DNA from: Podaxis mareebaensis
Lineage: Eukaryota; Basidiomycota; Agaricomycetes; Agaricales; Agaricaceae
Assembly (NCBI GenBank): GCA_018524725.1
Contig: JAEUWP010000601.1
Location: forward strand, 62,001 to 126,000
Direction: 5' to 3'
Length of the DNA stretch: 64,000 nucleotides
A model generated the notes under the pieces. That model was not told the origin of the DNA. It was given only the letters and a program-made list of their open reading frames with translations, and did not search any database. Shown piece by piece: positions 1 to 13,800 of this stretch (the first letter of the stretch is position 1; each line of letters begins with the position of its first letter). A program made the translations under genes and the position numbers.

Positions 1-28
1 CCTTGATTTGGAGTCTCATTTCTGTCAT
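1..28 (-). CDS. Possible 5' end of a divergent gene (partial)
   Basis: On the minus strand an ATG at 28 opens a frame reading MTEMRLQIK that runs off the window edge. It would be divergent from the E1 gene, sharing about 440 bases of promoter. Nine codons are too few to recognise a family or to be confident that this is coding, so it is recorded only as a lead. Confidence 0.15.
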
Positions 29-465
29 AGAGGCTTCAGGAGTGCATTCGACCGTGGTTGTCTGTCGTTGTGGTTTAACTTCAGGCGTAATGTAAGCCTT
101 CTTGAAATTTTTGTGCAAATACATGCTAACGAGTATTCCATATAGTTCTATCGGAAGTAAAACATCCCCCTTGTATGTACATGAGACCGTGCCATGGTTG
201 TTATCAATTCACTACCCCATCGACGGGAGAGACGCCATTAGCCAAAACCTGGACGAGACCGTGATGAAAGGGCGTCAAGATGAGATCAGGTATCATTAAT
301 GTAATTAGTCATAGATAGAGATCACGTGAAGGTATATTACACTCGCGCTCGCCCCCCGCTGGTGTTCCACAGCTTGGAGATATCTCCCTAATCCGACACC
401 ACACTACATCCTTTGAGTTTCGCTTGACACGCACTTTCACACTTGATAAGACCTGAACATTTAGG
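29..465. other. Intergenic, upstream of the E1 gene
   Basis: This stretch probably holds the E1 promoter and 5' leader. Short open frames are present but none is convincing, and no RNA gene or repeat was seen. Confidence 0.5.
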
Positions 466-3400
466 ATGGCAGCACCTGCAAGTCTTGGGCAGCAGATGGA
501 TATCGACGAGGCAGCCATCGATGAGGGCTTATACTCGCGTCAACTGTAATTGTTGCTTCGCCTTTTGTGCCGATGAATCCACTGATCTCAGGAATTTATA
601 GCTATGTCCTTGGCCACGAAGGCTCGTAGGTTTCATTGCATGATGTTCGCGTAGAACTGACTTGTAGTCTTACGCCAACAGCCATGAAACGGATGGCAGC
701 GTCCAACGTCCTCATCGTGGGTATGCAGGGCTTGGGCGTGGAGATAGGTGAGTCGGGGAAACGGTGGTATTTGGGATATTAACGAACTCGACGCGTTCAG
801 CCAAAAACATTGTTCTCGCTGGCGTCAAGTCCGTGACCATCTATGACCCCGAACCTGTTACAGTGCAAGACCTTTCTTCACAGGCAAGTGACTATGTTAC
901 GCACCTTATTCTTGAACATACTTCCTCATACCACATGCGTTTCAGTTCTTCCTCCGTCAAGAAGATGTGGGCAAGCCTCGAGCTGAGGCCACCCTCCCTC
1001 GTCTAGCTGAACTCAACGCTTATGTTCCTGTACGGAACCTTGGAGGTAGAGCCGGGCAAGAGATTACCATCGACTTGATTCAAGGATTCCAGGTACGTCT
1101 TTTGGGACTGATTGCAGGCAAATTCCATGTTGATTGGTTTCTTCAGGTTGTTGTATTGTGTGGTGTTTCATTAGAGAAGCAGTTGGAGATCAACGACTGG
1201 ACACACAAAAACGGCGTCCACTTCATCGCTGCTGAGACTCGTGGTTTATTCGGGTTTGTCAGAACCGTTTCGAGTTGCTTTAGTTTTTCTGACCGATATC
1301 TTTGGTTGATAGGTCTGTTTTCAACGATTTTGGCCCTCGATTCACCTGTGTGGATAGTACGGGAGAGCAGCCTCTGTCCGGAATGATCGTGTCCGTTGAG
1401 AAGGTCCGTGCGCCATCCCATTCGCAGACGTTTGGTATTGATTCATATATACAGGACAAGGAAGGTCTCGTAACTTGTTTGGATGAGACACGCCATGGTC
1501 TCGAGGATGGAGACTTTGTGACTTTCTCCGAAGTGCAGGGCATGACGGAACTGAATAATTGCGAACCCAGGAAGATTTCTGTCAAGGGACCATACACCTT
1601 CACCATCGGTGATACCTCTGGCTTCCAGGATTACAAGACCGGTGGCATCTTCACCCAGGTCAAGATGCCTAAGATCATCGACTTCGTAAGCTGTCAGTCG
1701 CCTTGTCGACAGAATAGGTGGACTAAAGCTTTTTCTTAGAAATCATTGAGGGAAGCATTGAAGGAACCGGAGTACTTCATCACTGATTTTGCTAAATTCG
1801 ACCGTCCGGCCACTCTGCACGCCGGTTTTCAAGCGCTTTCCCAGTTCCGCCAACAGAAAGGTCGACTCCCAAGACCCAGGAACTCTGAGGATGCCAAAGA
1901 ACTTGTGGTTCTGGCGAAGAAGATCGATGCCGATGCCGATGAAAAGATCCTAACAGAACTCGCCTACCAAGCAACTGGCGATCTCTCACCCATGAACGCC
2001 GTCATAGGTGGCTTTGTCGCGCAGGAAGTTCTCAAGGCTTGCTCTGCCAAGTTCCACCCCATGGTTCAGAACATGTACTTCGATTCTCTTGAGTCCCTGC
2101 CAACGGAGCCACCGACTGAGGCTGATACCCAGCCCATCGGTTCGAGGTACGACAGTCAAATAGCCGTATTCGGAAAATCGTTCCAGGAGAAGATTGCCAA
2201 CTTCCGCGAGTTCTTGGTTGGTGCTGGTGCCATTGGCTGTGAGATGCTCAAGAACTGGAGCATGATGGGTCTTGCGTCCGGTCCCAAGGGTGCCATCCAT
2301 GTCACGGACTTGGATACTATTGAGAAGAGTAATCTCAACCGCCAGTTCTTGTTTAGGCCTAAGGATCTCGGGAAGTTTAAGTCGGAGGTTGCCGCTTCAG
2401 CTGTGGCTGATATGAACCCTGACCTTTCTGGGAAGATCCTTTCCAAACAGGAGCCCGTTGGGCCTGAGACCGAGAGTCAGTGCATCTACTCTCTAGTGAT
2501 CCAACACAATATTCACCCTTGCTCAACAGATGTCTATGACGAGGACTTCTTCGACGGCATTGATGGAGTCACTAATGCTCTTGATAATATTAAGGCTCGT
2601 AAGTGCGATGGTCTTGATGTTCAACATATTGTACTCAAGAAGCACCACAGGTCTCTACATGGACCAGCGTTGCGTGTTCTACAAGAAGCCGCTACTCGAC
2701 TCTGGTACCCTCGGTACCAAGGGCAATGTCCAAGTCGTCGTCCCCGACCTCACAGAATCCTATGCCTCTTCGCAGGATCCCCCGGAGAAGGAGACGCCGT
2801 CTTGTACAATCAAGAACTTCCCTAACGCCATCAGCCATACTATCGAGTGGAGTCGAATGCAATTCGATAGCCTCTTTGTCAAGCCCGCTCAGGCAGTCAA
2901 CGCTTATCTTTCGGAACCGAATTACCTTGAAAACAACCTCAAGTATTCTGGTCAGCAGAAGGAGCAAATTGAACAGCTCGTTTCCTTCCTCGTTACCAAC
3001 AAGCCCCTGACGTTCGAGGAGTGCATTGTCTGGGCGAGACTGCAGTTCGAGCGCGACTATAACAACGACATCCGACAACTTCTGTTCAGTCTTCCCAAGG
3101 ACGCCGTCACTAGTACAGGTCAACCATTCTGGAGTGGGCCGAAGAGAGCACCCGACCCATTGACGTTCAATTCGAATGATGTAAGGCCACTTCCGCAAAG
3201 TTATACCCTGCAAAACTGACATTGTTCCAGCCCACCCATCTCGCCTACATCATCGCAGCTGCCAACCTTCATGCATATAATTATGGGCTTCGCGGTGATA
3301 CAGACCCCGCTCTCTTCCGCAAGGTTGCAGATTCCGTCATTGTTCCAGAGTTCACTCCAAAGAGTGGAGTGAAGATCCAGATCAGCGACAATGACCCTGT

Positions 3401-4304
3401 CCCTCAACAAGGACAATCATCGGGTCTAGGTGCGTTCCCTCCACCAAAACGCTACTTCAGGTCACTTAACAATCGGACAGATGAAGAGGCTGAAGCGCTC
3501 ATCACCAAACTGCCAGCTGCGTCTTCACTGGCAGGTTACAGATTGACGCCTGTCGAGTTTGAGAAAGATGACGATACTAATCATCATATCGACTTCATCA
3601 CTGCTGCGTCCAACCTGCGCGCCATGAATTATGGTATCAATCCTGCAGATCGTCACACGACCAAGCAGATTGCCGGCAAAATCATTCCAGCTATTGCAAC
3701 GACGACCTCCCTCGTCACTGGTCTCGTTTGTCTCGAGCTCTACAAGATCATTGATGGCAAGAGGAAATTGGATGATTACAAGAATGGTTTCGTCAACCTT
3801 GCTTTGCCGTTCTTTGGCTTCTCGGAGCCTATAGCAGCACCGAAGCACAAGTACGGTAATACAGAATGGACCCTTTGGGACCGTTTTGTCTTTGACAACA
3901 ACCCGACACTTCAAGAGATCATTGATTGGTTCCGTACCAACCACAATCTGGAGGTTGGAATGGTTAGCCAAGGTGTGAGCATGTTATGGAGTTCATTCAT
4001 CGGCAAGAAGAAGGTGCGTTGATTCCGGATTCTTGATTCCGTTCGTGATACTTATGGCCAAACCTTTCTGTCGGAGTAGAGCGAGGAGCGCCTACCATTG
4101 AGATTCAGTGAACTCGTTGAACTCGTCAGTAAGAAACCCATCCCTCCTCACGCCAAGCAGCTCGTCACCGAGATCATGGTCACTGACGAGGAAGGCGAAG
4201 ATGTCGAGGTAATGAATCAACCATCGCCCTGTGCCGCCTGAGGTTTATGTTTGCTGACCAATACCTTTTTGCAGGTGCCGTTCCTTGTTGTTCGGATTAG
4301 GTAG
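466..4304 (+). CDS. UBA1: Ubiquitin-activating enzyme E1 (Uba1)
   Basis: E1 uses ATP to adenylate ubiquitin and carries it as a thioester for transfer to E2 enzymes, in cytosol and nucleus. The spliced frame starts [16 protein letters not shown] and has the inactive adenylation repeat ([15 protein letters not shown]), the four-helix bundle, then the active repeat with [12 protein letters not shown] and the [14 protein letters not shown] segment. The catalytic cysteine lies in [13 protein letters not shown] (codon 2803-2805). [20 protein letters not shown] and the C-terminal ubiquitin-fold domain ending PFLVVRIR follow. About 13 introns of roughly 50-65 bases interrupt it. Two must be GC-AG to keep the frame: 622-681 after GHE and 884-945 after SSQ, the latter with donor AG|GCAAGT. 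The length of about 1,000 residues is normal and nothing appears broken. Confidence 0.96.
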
Positions 4305-5559
4305 CTCATTACTTTTCCTCCACTCAGTTACATCTGGACGACAGCTACATACGACTAGAAGCCAACATGATAAATAGGAGTGTAATATAATGCTTTGATC
4401 CAACAATCTTTCCTTGAGAGGTGATACATAGGCCGCACGTACCTCTTGGCATCACACAAAAGGACTCAGTGTAGAGGCATGAAGTTTCATAAAAGATGGA
4501 GACAGAAGCATATATAGCCACCATATCCAGTGAACAACGTCAAACACGAACACAACTACGCATACCTACTTACCTAAAAAAAAAAAGTACGGAGTCGAAT
4601 GAAGTGGAATAATCGTATGTAACGGAGCGTTGGGGAAAGGGCGTATCGGATATAAGGGAATAGGTCGTTAAGGGTTGGCGAAGACGTACGAAGCCGTAGC
4701 TACGAGAGGAGAAGACCAAGATTAAAGAGGTCAAATGATGAAAGATGAAGCGAGGAAGTAAAGGTGTGGGAGGATGTGAAGAGAAGGGGAGATTTTTTTG
4801 GGGTTTATATACGTTACGTTATGAGAAGTAAAATAATAAGATGTGTCTCAGTTGAAAAATGACGGACGACGAAAAGTATCCTTGATAATGTTGAGGATAG
4901 GGAAGAGAGATAAGAGATGAGTGCCAAACAACCGTGCTGGGCAATGAGAGAGAAAAACAACATTAGTGGACGAAAGGACGAATCATAAATACCAGGCTCG
5001 GTGGACCAAGGCCGGAATGATAAAGAGTCCAAGAAGGCATCTCAACAAGTGAGGGAAGAGGAAAGAGCTTGAAACCGCGTATCGAATGGTATCCTCGACG
5101 AAGTCGCTCTTGGAAGGGTTTAAGGGGGTTCAACCTTCCTTTGCCCATTCAAGGGCCCTTGTCCAACAAGGAGGAAGGTGACGGAGATGGAGTAGAGGGA
5201 ATGGTATGAATGTTGATGATGCATCCGGTTTGGTGAGGGGTGGCCCGTGGTCCCCGTTGACAGACGGATATGTACGTCGTAGAAGAGGAAGGACCGGATA
5301 TGCTATGAAAACACGCGAAGAGAAACAGCAGATGACGAAGCCCGTATTCACAAGGACAAGGAGAAATAGTACAGCGCCATGTGGCAGAGACGAAGAAAAA
5401 GCCGAAAATAGACCACGATTCCATCGAGTGCGGTCGAGTTTAGTGTAGTGATGATGACGGACAATCGAAAAAGACGAGAGATGACGAAATCTATGAGTCC
5501 TGCGGTCTATCCCACACACTCTCGTGCATTGAGGGGACGATCAAGAAGCTTGGCTGAAC
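4305..5559. other. Intergenic between two convergent genes
   Basis: This is the 3' flank of both the E1 gene and the minus-strand cyclin gene. It has an 11-base A run at 4576-4586 and long purine-rich tracts on the plus strand around 4690-5300, which would be pyrimidine-rich in the cyclin transcript. Minus-strand open frames of up to 129 codons exist, but their translations look random. No supported gene. Confidence 0.5.
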
Positions 5560-7951
5560 CTAAGTGCGCAACCATGTTGTCTGCAAGGTAGGGATGGGGC
5601 CGTATGAAGGCGCAACGGAATAATCGTAACCGTTGGACCAGTGTGACTGGGGCTCGGCATGCACATGATCCTGGACCGTCATGCGAATGTCACTGCAACG
5701 GTAATCAAAGATCGACTGTGAATACGATCGTGCGTGGTTGCGCATCTGATAGTTGTCCTGGTTGTAGGAAAGAGACTGAGAGCGAGAGTGTGGAAGTGGG
5801 ACAGGGGGCAAGTAAGGGTAATTATATGCATTTTGTGACATCTGAGGGAGGTGCGGGAAGTCGATGTAGCCAGGCTGGGGTTTAACGGGCACGTAGACCG
5901 CAAGATTCCAACTCGGATTGTAGGTGATGTCATGTGGCTGATGGTAAGCCACTGGATACGACACAACGTGAGGTGCTTGAACAGCCACGTAGTGACCACT
6001 GACGCGGTTACGGTCCCGGAGGATGGGTTCGTCACCGGCGGGGCTCCACTTGGCGGGTGGTGGTAGATGTTTGGCAGCTTCAACGTTGGCACGATCCCAG
6101 GTGTTCTCATTAGGATGAGAAGGAAGGGGAGCCTCAATTGTTCGGGAGTTGCGAATAGAACGACGTCTTGGCACATACTCCTCACGAAGGGGTCCATCTT
6201 CGTCAAGATCAATCTCGAGAACCTCGCTGGCTTGCAACTCTTTCTCCAACTTTTCTCGGCGACGTTCTTCCACACCAATAAAGACTGGTTGAGGAAGATC
6301 GGCGGTCAATGCTGGATTAGTCGAAGCATCAATGACCTCCTCCAAGGTTTTGCGGATGATGGCATGAGGATTGGAACCGGGCCGAGAGATAGGCTGCGGG
6401 TGACCAGGGGATGAGAGGGACTTGTGGTAGGAAAGCAGGTGTGTGAGCCACTGGGACCATTCAGATCCAGGGACAGACAAGTCGTAAGAAAAGGCAGCTA
6501 GCGCTAAGCCCTCCAGCTTGTTCAAGATATGGATAGGCACATTCGAAATGGAATGCCTGAGAAAAATGAAAAAGGTCACTCAGTATGGGGAGATTTTCAC
6601 AAAACGAAGGTACTCACCATGTCTTGTTGGAGAAAGTGTGATCATCCAACCACTTGTTTGCCAACATGCATCCGAGAACAACGAGACGGAAAGGAGCACT
6701 GGTCTCCATACCGCTTCTGTCGGAACCCCATAGCGGATCTCCTAACAGGGCAGCACGAAACGCGGCCTCCTTACCATACTCGGGCCCCAATGTAATGGGT
6801 CCAAAATGAACAGGGAGTCGAATGATATACCAAATGGCGAGAAAAACAGCCGAAGGTTGCAACAGTGTAGAAAGCAGCAAGGAATGCACAGATACGGCCA
6901 AATACGGAGGGGGTGACGCAGCATACTGCATGGGAGAATGTCTGGGGGGAATTAATAGATCAGCCGATCATATCTAGTGCGCTGATTAAGAATGAACTTA
7001 CGGATGGGCAACAAAGGGTGGGGGCAAACTAAGGCCAGTGGTGCAGACCTTCCACACGTAATCGGCAACCCAGTTAGCTAGAGGCTCTGCAAGCTTTTTG
7101 TATCCAGCATTGATGGACGAGGCGACATTTTCAGCTGCGGGCGCAGGCTCCTTCGGAACATCACCAAAAGTGGTCAAGGAAAAGGGGGCGAAGGCCTGGT
7201 GGCCGGCGCCCTTTGGTTCCACAGGAGCAGAGGTTTGCGCAGCGATCTCCGGCAAATAGGCATCCCCACAGGGAGGATAAACTTGGGCATCGGCCACAGC
7301 CCGATCCACGAAAACGCCGAACGGAGTGATAGGTCCCAAAGGACTCGAAACTGGATCCTCTGGAGATCGGTCTTCACATACGGGCGAAAAAGCACCGCCC
7401 TCGTGCGAGGAGTGGTTATGATCAGAGCTACGAGAAGGGTGGCTGCCTTGTTGCTGCCCAAGATTGACGATGTCGATATCTTCTATCTGTTGAGGAGGAG
7501 AGCTGGCGGTCCACTGGCTCTGATTATCGAGATGACTATGATCCATGGAACTATCCGAGCCCATGTCGCCGTCTTCTTCGTCCAAAACGCAGTCAGTGGG
7601 GGTGAATTGGCTGAACAAGGAATACAAGGGCGGAAGACACGCTTCAGCGTGAGCTCCTTTAATAACCGGCGCGTTGCCCGCGGCGGTCAACCCCCGTGGA
7701 AAACCCTGCTCAGAGTGACAATCAACCGAGTGTGGGTCGTCCTCCCAGATGCGGCGTGGTTTGTCTCTGCGCCAGGCTGGGAGAGACTTGATCCACTCCT
7801 CACGAGTACTAAACGAGGGAGGAGGGCCGGTGGGGCAGGGAGGAAGAGAACTAGAAAGTGACTGGAGGTCGGCGGTCTGGGATGGACGTTGCTTGTTCTT
7901 GATGACGGGGTGGGAAGGCGGCTTTGAGAAACGAGGAACAGGAACCGGCAT
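5560..7951 (-). CDS. Pho85-type cyclin (Pcl/Clg1-like)
   Basis: Predicted activator of a Pho85/CDK5-class kinase. Three exons (7951-7002, 6941-6618, 6556-5560) join in frame to 756 residues. The first about 280 residues are serine- and proline-rich. The cyclin fold follows, from WVADYVWKVCTTGL through SVHSLLLSTLLQPSAVFLAIW and VVLGCMLANKWLDDHTFSNK, with the junction TW|HSISNVPIHILNKLEGLAL. KWLDDHTFSNKTW is typical of Pcl/Clg1 cyclins rather than A/B or G1 Cln cyclins. The C-terminal about 250 residues are low complexity, rich in Tyr, His and Pro. The ATG at 7951 is the first in frame after a leader with no other support. The exact Pcl subclass cannot be decided here. Confidence 0.85.
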
Positions 7952-10841
7952 CTGAGTTTGAGGGGTAGATTGGAGTTCGGGGTCTTCCGCACTAGCTATG
8001 TGAGAAGACGACCGTGCCCGAACCTACAGAGTGCTCCTGCGTGTGAAAGGAGCGGTGGAGTTGAGAGAGAGGAAGGGGTCGTAAAGGTGGGTCGTAAAGT
8101 GGGAGAGACGGAAGGACTACTATTGACGGAAGACGGATTGGATGGCAGACGCACAGCGAAGGCGTGCCTTTTCGTAGCCCGGGAGAAAATGGGGCAGTTT
8201 TCACTGCTGGCAGCGTCTTTAGGCCAGCTGAAGCCCGGCTGCGATGGAGACTCTACAGAAAGACTAGGGGACGGCCCTCTTCAGTCCTGGCCTAGGTTGT
8301 TGGCGAGGTAGGAGTGGAAGAGAAAACCTGGCAACTGGAATCGACAGAAGAGGGTCGATCCACCTGGTGCTTGGGAGTTGCCCAACAACAACAAAACCGG
8401 CCACCTTATATACTGCTTACTTAAGCCATCATGACTCTTCCCAGCCGCCACGATCCAGACAACTTAGACCCGCCCCTGCCTCAATCAAGTAAGTCTGTGC
8501 CACGCCCCGCATTCTCCTAGATCCCCCCCTCGATCCAATCGATGAACCCACATGCCTCTGTCCTGTCCATACGTATCATCAATATTTCGCCTCTTCAGTT
8601 CACACCACACAACAAATCAGCCTTTTCCACAGACTCGTCGGGTCTCCTGATCCCTTGTCGTCATCACCCTTTCTACTATTAGTCGCTTTCTAGACGTCTA
8701 ATTCGGGCTCTTATCCGAGTGACTCAGACCTGCATCTCAGTAATGTCTGCTGTCATTACCTGTTCTGGTGGAGCCGATCCGGCACCTACCCCTCTTTGCT
8801 TATTTCTCGCCCCTAATGGTTGAGAGCTTACGAACATGCTTACGAACCAGCCCACGTTCGGGGTGCATTGCTTGCCCCAGAGTCCAGTGCGCGGTGAAAT
8901 GATCTCCCTGACCGGTCTCAGATGGGCGGTTTTATTCTGCCACGTTCTGAGCCAAGATTCCCGCAGCCGCTATTCATACACCAGACACATGACTACGACG
9001 TGTTACTGTTGCTACAAAAGGGCTGTGTCTTTTTACATCGTTTCTCAGTGCATACCCATCTCGTGTCTCTTTTGCACGTAAACCCATCTGCCAAGTCCGA
9101 TGGGACCTCCGTAGTTCCCGACACGATTCATACGTCCATCACTGTAACAAGTCGCTTAGATACATATATGAGCAGCGGTCTGTCTCTGACTGGGGAGACA
9201 AGCTTTATTGTACGTTGCATTGTTGTTGCATCAACCCCGAGGCCGAGATGCGCAGCGACCAAGGCACAGGCTAACTGATACCATGATCAACTTCAAGCAC
9301 CAGTTCTAGATGGTCCTCGAGCGGAGATGAGTACTAGTAGGAGCGTCAATTGAGCGGTTCAATTCTTAGGCTAACCGAAATCGCCATCATGCATGCACTA
9401 GACGAGGTAAACTCAAAGCTCATTTTGCACCTCAGCTTCGCTTCACCTTGTCACTGATTACACCTAAAACTCGTTTCTAGAAATAGCGACCCAAACTACC
9501 GTGCGGGCTATGGCGTTAACACTCTCCTGGAATCATCAGCAAGGGCATAGCCCGTATCACACGAGGCGATCCCGCGGCCGCTCTGAACGCGGCTTCTGGA
9601 CACTGCGTAAAAAGGTCGGCTTGTGACAGTTACATACATATTACACACACCCACAGCTGTCTCCCGAGTATCGATTACGGCCCGCCTCAATGGCATCCCC
9701 AATGATAAACGACGCCAATGCGCAGCCAATCCACACAACGAAGCGTCCAGCCTCTGCCAGTGAGTGCGGCTTCAAAGCATCACCGTCTTTCTTGATACTC
9801 CGACCTTCTCTCAACTTCTGGCTTCAAACGAAGGCAAAATCTGCAAAAGACGGTAAGCGGCAGTCCAAAGTTCCGGTGATTCGGGTTCTGGTTTCTTAGA
9901 GTTGGAGCCCGTCGCCGGTCGGCTGGCAATGCTTTAGTCACGCCTCAGAAATAAACCGAACATTCCGGTCTCACACAAGTGACTTGAAAGCTGAAGAGTG
10001 AAAATTTGCTTGCATGCATAGCTAAGTGTGGGGTGTGCGAGTCAGAACTTCTCAATAACAGGCGAGAGAAGGGAGGTAATCTAAAAATACTCTGGAGAAT
10101 TGCTTGGTGCTCCCCGTCCAAGATCCGGCCAGAGGTACTGCTAAGAAGACCAGAAGTTGAAGCGCTGGAACTCGGGGATTTTTAAGGAAATAACTCGAGG
10201 AATAACCATGTGTCCGCTGGGAACGGGGTTTTCCCTTTCCTCTTGGATGAGACCCAAAGGTCTTCAAGGGTTTGAGGCATTTAGCTAATGACTTTCTTGG
10301 TCTGAACGGGTTTGACTTGAGTCACACATTCGTGGAGTGCTGCGCTGCTTACTGTGCGAGGTTTGGGAGTGGCGGAGATTGTGGACTCGGCGAATCTCTT
10401 ACCACATCGTTACATTCTTGAAGACGGCCACTTCGAGCCACGCAATCTCGTCGCACTGTATCTGGAAATCTACCAACAGATAAGATGGGTAGATAAGAGC
10501 GAAGACGTCGACAAGGTGATGATAGCCTATCTGATCTGGAGTTTATGCGTACGAATGGGCTTAACCGTTCGTAGTCGACGCTTGTCTTTGGCCTATGATG
10601 GATGACGACAAGAACTGGGTTGAGGGTTCCGACAGATATATCCATCGATGGAACCATTGTATAGAGTTGAAGGAAACCACGAACAGGTCAAGTGAAATCT
10701 GATTATCCTTTTCGATTGGAAAAAGAGTCCTAGGGTTTCCAATTGTACTTTGAAGTTCTTTGTGGCGTGAATCAATCCGAACTGACAGTGTTCACAGACA
10801 GGGGTATAAAGCTTGGAGAACGTATCCTAGGCTTTCAGTAA
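7952..10841. other. Gene-poor region between cyclin and Far11 genes
   Basis: About 2.9 kb in the head-to-head gap between the cyclin (start 7951, minus) and Far11 (10862, plus). It should contain both promoters. CT-rich tracts near 8400-8720 look like promoter DNA. Open frames such as 8922-9278 (118 codons) and 10354-10605 (83 codons) have no recognisable family and no exon-like continuation, so I do not call them. No tRNA, rRNA or transposon ends were recognised. Confidence 0.45.
8405..8412 (-). promoter_or_regulatory. Candidate TATA box for the cyclin gene
   Basis: The minus strand reads TATATAAG about 455 bases upstream of the cyclin ATG. If it is used, the mRNA would have a long 5' leader of roughly 400 bases, which is plausible for a regulated cyclin but not shown here. 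Confidence 0.3.
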
Positions 10842-10862
10842 ATGCCGCTGTTTCGGCGATAA
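10842..10862 (+). other. uORF overlapping the Far11 start (TAATG)
   Basis: ATG at 10842 encodes MPLFRR and stops at TAA 10860-10862. The last A of that stop is the first base of the Far11 ATG. A TATAAA at 10805-10810 could place the cap close to the uORF start, so inclusion in the mRNA is uncertain. Confidence 0.4.
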
Positions 10863-13800
10863 TGTTCATGTCTCAAGAGCAGGAAAGGCCGAGTCGCGGG
10901 GCTGCGGATCAGCGTCGGGACTACTACCAATTCGAGTAAGTGCGCCTTTATTTGCTTAACAAGTTGATGACAAACATTCATTCCACTTCGAGTCAAGAGT
11001 GAGCTTGACAAGTGTTATAAGCATCCTGTCATCCTGTTTATAATATCTTATCTTTCGGTCAAGGAAATTCGAAAAGGATAACAGTCCGTTCATTGATATG
11101 GATGCTCCCAACAACGGAAATGGCTCTGGGTCCCAAGCTCCTATTGACCCAATAACTCTTGGTCAATTAAAAGCTGCCATGGCGAATAGTATGAAGCCCA
11201 AGGTGTGTACACTTACTTGTTGGCAAAGGAGTGTGTTTTGAGATTCTCCCTCCAGCAATCTTGGTACGACTACAAATATGATGACGAGGACACGGTTATG
11301 GCTGAGATTGAAGAGTTCTATTCATACGTGGAGATGCCACAGGCTGTTGAGAACTTGAAAGCCTGGGAAGACTCGTATATGCCAGGTATGATCATCTTTC
11401 AACCAGCAGGACACGCCTTATTGAATTTCAATGGAAGAATGGATGAAGGCTAGTCCGGCAGATCGCAGAACTCATGTCCAACTACTTCTCGAGAGCTTGG
11501 AGCACAAGGATACAGAGATACGGTTCACGAATGCGCGACGTCTCTTTTATGTGCTTCAAGGCATGTTGAAATATTATTGTTGCCCAGGATTACCCTAACA
11601 CCAGAGCCACAGGTACATTCGCTGAGACTGGTTCACCGGAGGATCAACTACACTGGATATTCGAAAATGCCAAAATCGTTAGGGATGCTGATGGTGTCAG
11701 TTGCATCGTAGAGGCCATCAAGATCGCTACTAAGAAGCACGATTTTCTGTGGTGAGTTTTTGTCGCTCGTTTATGCTGGTCAACTGCTAACTTTGAAGGA
11801 AGTGGCTTATCAGACCAGGACGCCACAAGGTTTAACATCAGCCAGGCAGATAAGTCGGACCTCATGGAAGAGATCCTCACTGAGCTTTCCGTTTACTTTG
11901 GGATGTTGTATCACTTGATTGAGGTATTCAAAGGTCATGAAGACTTTGCCGAGGAATTGAGTAAGTTCTATGTCCAATCTCATTTTAACCTGCTGGCTAA
12001 CTGCAGTCTTTTAATAGTGAGCTTGGACCCTCCGTTGCCAGTTTATCTGTTCAGTATCATCTCAAATCTTCGCGACAAGAGCGCCAAAGGGTACCCCATA
12101 AAGAAAGTAAGAGCCCCCGTTACTTTCATGTCCCTGTTTTAACTTGTGGAAAAGCTCTTGCTTCTTATGTGGAAGACGTTACTTGCCTGCTGGGGAGGTA
12201 TCCGAGATTATGCTAGAGTCAAGAAGCTGGCTAGGGAACTGGCCGGTCTTCCGCCCATAACTGAAACTAGTAAGTGACAACCACTGAATAACAGTATCTC
12301 CCTCTAAAGTCGAACAAAAGATAAGAAGCTCAAGACATCTGCTATTGATGTTGAACAGTATCGCTACGAAACGTCTGTCAAATACCCTACTTTCTCCCCT
12401 CCCGATTCACCCCCACAAAGTCTCGCTGATTACCCCATCGCCAAATCCAATCCCTCCAAGCTCACCCACCGCTTGTCTCAAGCCTACAACCCCATCCCGC
12501 TGCGACACCACTACCACCATGATGATCTAGAACCCGCGCATACAGGGATGCTACCTGGAACCCAATCAAGTTTCCAACACCAACAGATTGGTCCCGGTGG
12601 CCCTTTCAGGCCCAATCCCCAACCACCTACTCCCGCACCTTCCCCCCCTCCCTCACCGAAACCTAAGAAGCAGCAGTACCAAACTGACCAGAGTAGGCCG
12701 TTCTTGTTACCGTTTACTGGGAAAACAGGGAAGAATGCGGCACTGGTTCCATTTGCCATTGAAGAAGCGGAGAGATTATTCAATAAGCACATGTATGTCA
12801 GTTTGACGTTGGCACAAATGTGGAGGACGAGGGAGGATTGCATGACGTTTGAGAGCGGGCTAGATAGGATGCCCGGAATGGATGAGACATACAAATCTTC
12901 CACGTTTTTATCGAGTGTGAGTGTGATATCCCACTTTGCTGTTTCGATTGATATGCTCACCTTGGACTAAGGAGCTAGAAACAGAGCCACTTCCAGACGT
13001 TACCCAGCTAAATCGTGAGATTGAAGCTGCAACGAATGCAGAAAAGACAGCTACTACTGAAGTTGACAAGCGCACGTGGAGGGAGCGGAGGGAGGATTTG
13101 ATGCGCCTCAAGCGCGTGGAACAAGTATATGTACGTTGAGGTCTACTTTGTAATGGTTCTGCAATTTTTGACTTGTTATAGGGTGGTGTTCTACCACATC
13201 TCTCAGGCTGGGTCCTGGTACTGCTCAAATTGTTGCTAGCTACCGTTTCTGCCAGTACAAATGGTCTCCAGAACCCCCAGCCGTCTGGTTCCTCAGTTTT
13301 CCCTCCGGGTGTTTCATCGCGTATGATTCCTTTGACTTTTACTGTCGCATTGACCATCAAATAACCTATTTGTTATTCAGCTATAAACTCAGCTCCTGAG
13401 CAACCTCCTGCCCACCCCCCAACACTGGAAGAAATAGATGTTACTCGACATCGCGAGATTACATCGAAGGCCGTGTCTGCTATCCTACTCATCGTGTTGA
13501 AGTGGTTCAAGGTGTCTCGTGAGTGGCGCATTTCACGGTCGACGCGTGTTCGCGGTTGGTTTACATACTGATGATCCCACAGACGCAATGAAATTTCACC
13601 ACCTCGGCCATCACCTACTTGACACGAATTGTTTGTTACTAATTTTGAAGATGTTCGGCCTGCAAGAGATCTCACAACTCGTTGTGTCGAAAGCGGATTC
13701 CCCTGAAAACAAGTACGCCCGATTATGACCCCCTGCTGACGTCCTAACCGAACGGCTTTAGCTTCTTCCACTTCTGCCTGAATTACTCAAAGAATCCCCA

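Noticed and set aside
2692..3222. 176-codon minus-strand frame
   Set aside because: It is the antisense shadow of the UBA1 catalytic-cysteine domain.
7199..7861. 220-codon plus-strand frame
   Set aside because: It lies antisense within the first exon of the cyclin gene, whose spliced protein is well supported.
8922..9278. 118-codon plus-strand frame in the cyclin-Far11 gap
   Set aside because: Composition is not protein-like and there is no recognisable domain; likely chance.
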